This document shows positions 42,397-44,725 of a stretch of 44,725 nucleotides of DNA, in pieces. Position 1 is the first letter of the stretch. Every line of letters starts with the position of its first letter. A model generated the notes under the pieces. That model worked only from the letters and a program-made list of their open reading frames with translations. It did not search any database and was not told the origin of the DNA. A program made the position numbers and the translations under genes. This DNA is from JAJYVT01 sp027339205 (GTDB taxonomy: Bacteria; Actinomycetota; Acidimicrobiia; Acidimicrobiales; RAAP-2). The stretch is from NCBI GenBank assembly GCA_027339205.1, contig DAHWOV010000085.1, positions 1 to 44,725 of the forward strand, read 5' to 3'.

Positions 42397-43293
42397 TCAC
42401 CCGGCGGGCCGGGGGAACGCGGCGAGGTGCACCAGCTGGCGGTCGACACGAAGGCACAGCCCGGTGACGCTGCCGCTGAGGCGGAGCTCCTCGCCGAGCC
42501 CGACGGCCGGACCGACAGCACAAGGCGCATGGTCCACCTGTGCCAAGAAGAGCTCAACCTCTTCGACCAGCCCGGGGCGGGCGCCCTCGTCGGCGTCGAG
42601 TCGGTAGCCCGCAACGAGGGCCGTCAGGTAGCTGCCGAGGGCATCGGGACGGTCGAAGATGTCCACGCCGAGCACCCTGGCCCCGGTCGCGCACGCGATG
42701 CCCACCTGCCCATCACAAGCGACCAGGTCTGCGATCTGCGCGTCGAGGTCGTTCTCAATGGCCGCCTGCACGTCCTCGAGCGCGGAGGTCTGCGAGCGGA
42801 CACCATGCCGCTGCGCCTGGCGGTCGACCTCCTCCCAAACGAGCCCCTGGTTCGAGCGCCAGCGGGCCGGTCCGCCATCGGAGGAGAGGTTGGCGATCTT
42901 TGCCGCCCGGATCGATCCTGGCAAGTGAGATCGAGAACGAGCGACGTTCCGAGGATGCCCCCATCGGCCCGCCTCGACGCAGGAGACCGGTACGACCGTC
43001 CTGCTTTCCGACGTGAGCAAGATCGTCGCGTTGAGGGTCCTGTTCTGGTTTCCTCCGACCAGGGTTTCACCCTCCACGAGGAGCACGTCGACGAGCGCGA
43101 GGTTCTCAACGGCCAGGAACGGGACCTGCGGCGGATCGAGCTCGGACACCTTTACCAGGCCCTGTTCGAAGGCGATGGGGCCGGGAACATAGCGATGCTC
43201 GCCGACAGCCGTTGAAACGAGGGGAAACACCGACAAACCGCCGAGCACCCACGGCTGCTCGACTTCCACCTTCATGCCCTGTACTTGCACCAC
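42397..43293 (-). CDS. ARPP-1 (DUF6569) family protein
   Basis: A 298-residue protein matching the ARPP-1/DUF6569 family: YVPGPIAFEQGLVKVSEL, LAVENLALVDVLLVEGETLVGGNQNR (quoted in part as VEGETLVGGNQNRTLN), PVSCVEAGRW with the conserved Cys and Trp, and a C-terminal GYRLDAD region. The family was named from computational work on ADP-ribosylglycohydrolase and rhodanese-phosphatase associated conflict systems, and its biochemistry is not established. Here it stands alone, without an ADP-ribosylglycohydrolase gene, among gene fragments. GTG at 43293 has AGGTG about 8 bp upstream. An inverted repeat lies just ahead of the promoter side. Confidence 0.72.
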   Translation of the reverse strand: MVQVQGMKVEVEQPWVLGGLSVFPLVSTAVGEHRYVPGPIAFEQGLVKVSELDPPQVPFLAVENLALVDVLLVEGETLVGGNQNRTLNATILLTSESRTVVPVSCVEAGRWGHPRNVARSRSHLPGSIRAAKIANLSSDGGPARWRSNQGLVWEEVDRQAQRHGVRSQTSALEDVQAAIENDLDAQIADLVACDGQVGIACATGARVLGVDIFDRPDALGSYLTALVAGYRLDADEGARPGLVEEVELFLAQVDHAPCAVGPAVGLGEELRLSGSVTGLCLRVDRQLVHLAAFPRPAG

Positions 43294-43319
43294 TGCACTG
43301 CACCTCTCTCTCTTTTTCT

Positions 43320-43349
43320 GTCACTCCCAGTGTGACCTGGGGGTGTGAC
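43320..43349. promoter_or_regulatory. Inverted repeat upstream of the ARPP-1 gene
   Basis: GTCACTCCCAG and CTGGGGGTGTGAC face each other around TGTGAC, giving an imperfect ~11-bp palindrome 27 bp upstream of the GTG. TGTGAC occurs twice within it. It could be an operator for the divergent pair (ARPP-1 gene and riboswitch transcript) or a hairpin. Confidence 0.4.
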
Positions 43350-43434
43350 AGACATCGGCCTCGATGAGTGTGATCTGCAACGGACTGACACGGAACCCGT
43401 CTCGTCACACCGGTCCGGTAGAGTGTGGTCGTAA

Positions 43435-43521
43435 CCCCATCCAGAGGAGCCGAGGGACCTGGCCCAGTGACGCTCCGCCAACCGACCGTCCGGCACGGTG
43501 GCAACGCCAGGGACGATGAGG
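43435..43521 (+). ncRNA. SAM-I clan riboswitch (no P4 hairpin, SAM-I/IV-like)
   Basis: The core matches the S-box consensus closely: CAGAGGAGCCGAGGGACCTG, GGCCC, TGACGCTCCGCCAACC and GGTGGCAACGCC in the right order. The closing helix CCCCATC (43435-43441) pairs with GATGAGG (43515-43521) with one mismatch. The internal P4 hairpin of SAM-I is missing, which suggests the SAM-I/IV variant. The 3' strand of the closing helix overlaps the GAGGAGG Shine-Dalgarno (43518-43524), so SAM binding would hide the ribosome site. Confidence 0.83.
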
Positions 43522-43532
43522 AGGTCACCGTG

Positions 43533-43613
43533 ATGGTGTCGAAGGCAATCGCGTCATTCGACTTGGTGGCTGGTGCAGGCCGAAGAGCTTCTGGGGGAGC
43601 TGAGGGAAGCTGA
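43533..43613 (+). CDS. 26-residue ORF directly under the SAM riboswitch
   Basis: ATG at 43533 (or GTG at 43530) follows GAGGAGG and opens MVSKAIASFDLVAGAGRRAS, ending at TGA 43611-43613. No domain is visible. It may be the 5' stub of a methionine-pathway gene that was lost, or the disrupted N terminus of the TY-Chap gene, which is in the same frame after the TGA. I cannot tell whether the peptide has a role. Confidence 0.35.
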   Translation: MVSKAIASFDLVAGAGRRASGGAEGS

Positions 43614-43652
43614 GGGAGCAGTCCCTCTCCCCTTCCTCGGTTCTCTGGGACA

Positions 43653-43967
43653 ATGCATGGGCGCTTCTGGCGGGCGTACGCGTGCGAGGACGGGTCTCTT
43701 GTCGCCGAGGTCGTGTCGAACCGGTCCTTGGAGGGTGAGGACCGGTGGTCTCGCGCCGAGATGCGGCTGCTGCGCTCCCTTGGGTGGGAGATCTCCCGCC
43801 ACAACTGGTTCCGGGTCGAGTGCACGACGTCGCCAACAGCCGCGGAGGTGGCTGCACACACCGCCGAGACGCTGCGTCAGGTCTTCGGGCTGGTGCATCT
43901 CGACGAGCTGTTCGTGAACATACGCAGCTCGCCGATCCGGGGAGACACTCCGGCGAGTTCCACCTGA
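43653..43967 (+). CDS. TY-Chap (YbjN-like chaperone) domain protein, probably N-terminally damaged
   Basis: The 104-residue ORF has the TY-Chap pattern: RAYACEDGSLVAEVVSN, a WSRAEMRLLRSLGWE helix-turn, HNWFRV, and HTAETLRQVFGLVHLDEL. The domain normally starts ~40 residues earlier. Just upstream another frame (from GTG 43573) reads QAEELLGELREAEGAVPLPF, a plausible missing helix and strand, so a frameshift near 43650-43665 is likely; alternatively the frame is interrupted by the TGA at 43611. TY-Chap proteins are thought to be peptide-binding chaperones linked to secretion or conflict systems. It has no good Shine-Dalgarno of its own. Confidence 0.55.
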   Translation: MHGRFWRAYACEDGSLVAEVVSNRSLEGEDRWSRAEMRLLRSLGWEISRHNWFRVECTTSPTAAEVAAHTAETLRQVFGLVHLDELFVNIRSSPIRGDTPASST

Positions 43968-44006
43968 GGATGACTGTCATGAACGACGCCCACGAGGAGT
44001 TGCGCC

Positions 44007-44303
44007 GTGATGCTTTGCTTTGACTGCAAGCAACCACTTACCGGGGAGGATCAAGGCTGGCCTGACAGGTGCGTCTCCTGCGTTCGGCGCCGGTACAGTC
44101 AGAAGCTCTTGGAGGTCTACATGATGACCTCGGAAGGCCCGATCGTGACTTCCTCCGGGTGGAACAACGCCGGCATGGTCGATGGAGAGCCCGTCGTGTG
44201 GCTCTGCGAGCACGACCACCCTAGCCGCCAAGAGGCTGAAGCTTGCCTCAGGGCGCTCCAGGCGCAAGGAGGGCGTGACTGGAGATTCCGAGACGACGTG
44301 TGA
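44007..44303 (+). CDS. Small zinc-ribbon-like protein, unknown
   Basis: A 98-residue protein. GTG 44007 or ATG 44010 is preceded by GAGGAG. The N terminus has CFDC and RCVSC about 20 residues apart (CxxC...CxxC), a zinc-ribbon-like pair, and a CEHDHPSRQEAEACL stretch near residue 70 resembles small proteins that flag amino-acid or DNA-repeat contexts but gives no firm family. It follows the TY-Chap ORF by 39 bp on the same strand. Base composition is lower in GC than the main chromosome here, consistent with acquired DNA. Confidence 0.5.
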   Translation: MMLCFDCKQPLTGEDQGWPDRCVSCVRRRYSQKLLEVYMMTSEGPIVTSSGWNNAGMVDGEPVVWLCEHDHPSRQEAEACLRALQAQGGRDWRFRDDV

Positions 44304-44488
44304 GCGTCAAACCTCAAGTGGCGCCTGACGGGTCCTATAGCTCGCTGTGGGCCTGGTGGGTGCGAAGGTCGGGGTGCAGGTCGGCTACCGGCACAGGCTC
44401 AGGTGGTCGGCAGTAGGGACACTGCGAAGCGTCGTGGAGTGGCGGCACGATCTGGGGAGGCTCAGGTCGAGGACGCTTCTCCCTGTAG

Positions 44489-44607
44489 CTGTGGTGGGCC
44501 CAGGCGATGAACGCCGCACCGAGGAGCCCCCACCAGAATCGACTCGTCGTCGAGCGTCTCCCCGGCTACGCCCACGATCTCAATCGGGTGCGGCTCCCCT
44601 GGAGTGA
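44489..44607 (+). pseudogene. IS630-type transposase remnant
   Basis: One plus frame reads WAQAMNAAPRSPHQ then LVVERLPGYAHDLNRVRLPW, close to the IS630 DDE-domain block LVVERLPGYAPDLNPVExLW. The catalytic Glu after NPV is lost (NRVRL), a stop lies just upstream and no flanking transposase frame is intact, so this is a decayed fragment. The 44304-44488 stretch before it shows nothing I can support. Confidence 0.55.
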
Positions 44608-44725
44608 CTACGCGGCGAGCGGGATGACGCCCTCGTTGTAGCGGAGCTCGTGGACACGTCGGCGTTCGTGGTCGAGGTGGAAGCGCCAGTAGTCGTCGAA
44701 GTCGTCGTTCGTCCGGACCGCTCGT
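44608..44725 (-). CDS. C-terminal end of a transposase-like gene, cut by the window edge
   Basis: The minus strand encodes 38 residues up to a TAG stop: RAVRTNDDFDDYWRFHLDHE, then a short Arg-rich segment and NEGVIPLAA. The DDYWRFHL...RVH pattern and the VIPxAA ending remind me of ISKra4-type transposase C termini, from memory only. It abuts the IS630 remnant, so the right end looks like nested insertion debris. Confidence 0.4.
   Translation of the reverse strand, partial: RAVRTNDDFDDYWRFHLDHERRRVHELRYNEGVIPLAA

Noticed and set aside
42359..43215. Plus-strand continuation of the FxLYD frame
   Set aside because: From ~42397 it is antisense to the ARPP-1 gene and shows no domain.
43970..44023. 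17-codon ORF MTVMNDAHEELRRDALL between TY-Chap and the zinc-ribbon gene
   Set aside because: It overlaps the zinc-ribbon start and has no independent support; it could be a leader peptide, but nothing shows this.

Overview
The window is a GC-rich stretch of an actinobacterial-type chromosome. The base composition, frequent GTG/TTG starts, ATGA/GTGA gene overlaps, a MurT/GatD pair and a HAD-PlsC fusion all point there; the acidimicrobial branch is my guess and cannot be proved from sequence alone. Most genes are chromosomal housekeeping or transport genes. The two ends look like insertion or rearrangement sites: the left edge has the 3' end of a tyrosine recombinase gene ending 42 bp from the 3' end of a tRNA-Val, and the right 3 kb holds gene fragments, an orphan riboswitch and transposase debris.

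Layout. (1) 1-261: integrase end and tRNA-Val(CAC). (2) 379-1819: a membrane protein and a TetR regulator. (3) 1841-8939: twin inverted-repeat operators, then a tightly coupled operon of fatty acyl-CoA reductase fused to a HAD domain, zinc alcohol dehydrogenase, LarA-like (DUF2088) protein, PlsC acyltransferase and GT2 glycosyltransferase. I read this as an uncharacterised TetR-controlled lipid pathway and the best candidate for something new. (4) 12589-8918 (minus): HAD-PlsC fusion, murT, gatD, a cell-envelope operon converging on the lipid operon. (5) 12893-21517: LysR, tldD, tldE, M20 peptidase, nadC and a GAF-SpoIIE phosphatase, all plus strand and mostly touching. (6) 21618-31397: a potassium island. 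KdpD is split in two: the KdpD/USP sensor half is on the minus strand, coupled to an acyl-CoA dehydrogenase, and the kinase half is divergent and followed by kdpE. The kdpFABC operon runs the other way with a second tiny membrane ORF before kdpF and an OB-fold gene at its end. (7) 31469-41689: small membrane proteins, O-methyltransferase, MFS transporter, M48 peptidase, an APC permease behind a structured leader, a DUF6069-like membrane protein, a nitroreductase and a CaCA exchanger. (8) 41690-44725: FxLYD-domain fragment, ARPP-1 family gene, SAM-I-clan riboswitch over a 26-codon ORF, a damaged TY-Chap gene, a zinc-ribbon protein and two transposase remnants.

A theme across the window is short tandem repeats, nearly all with units that are multiples of 3 (12, 15, 18, 24, 27 bp), each of different sequence, sitting in frame at the first or last codons of genes (for example 4230, 7200, 9669, 11021, 29390 and 32057). 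They look like a recurrent process in this genome that extends protein termini.
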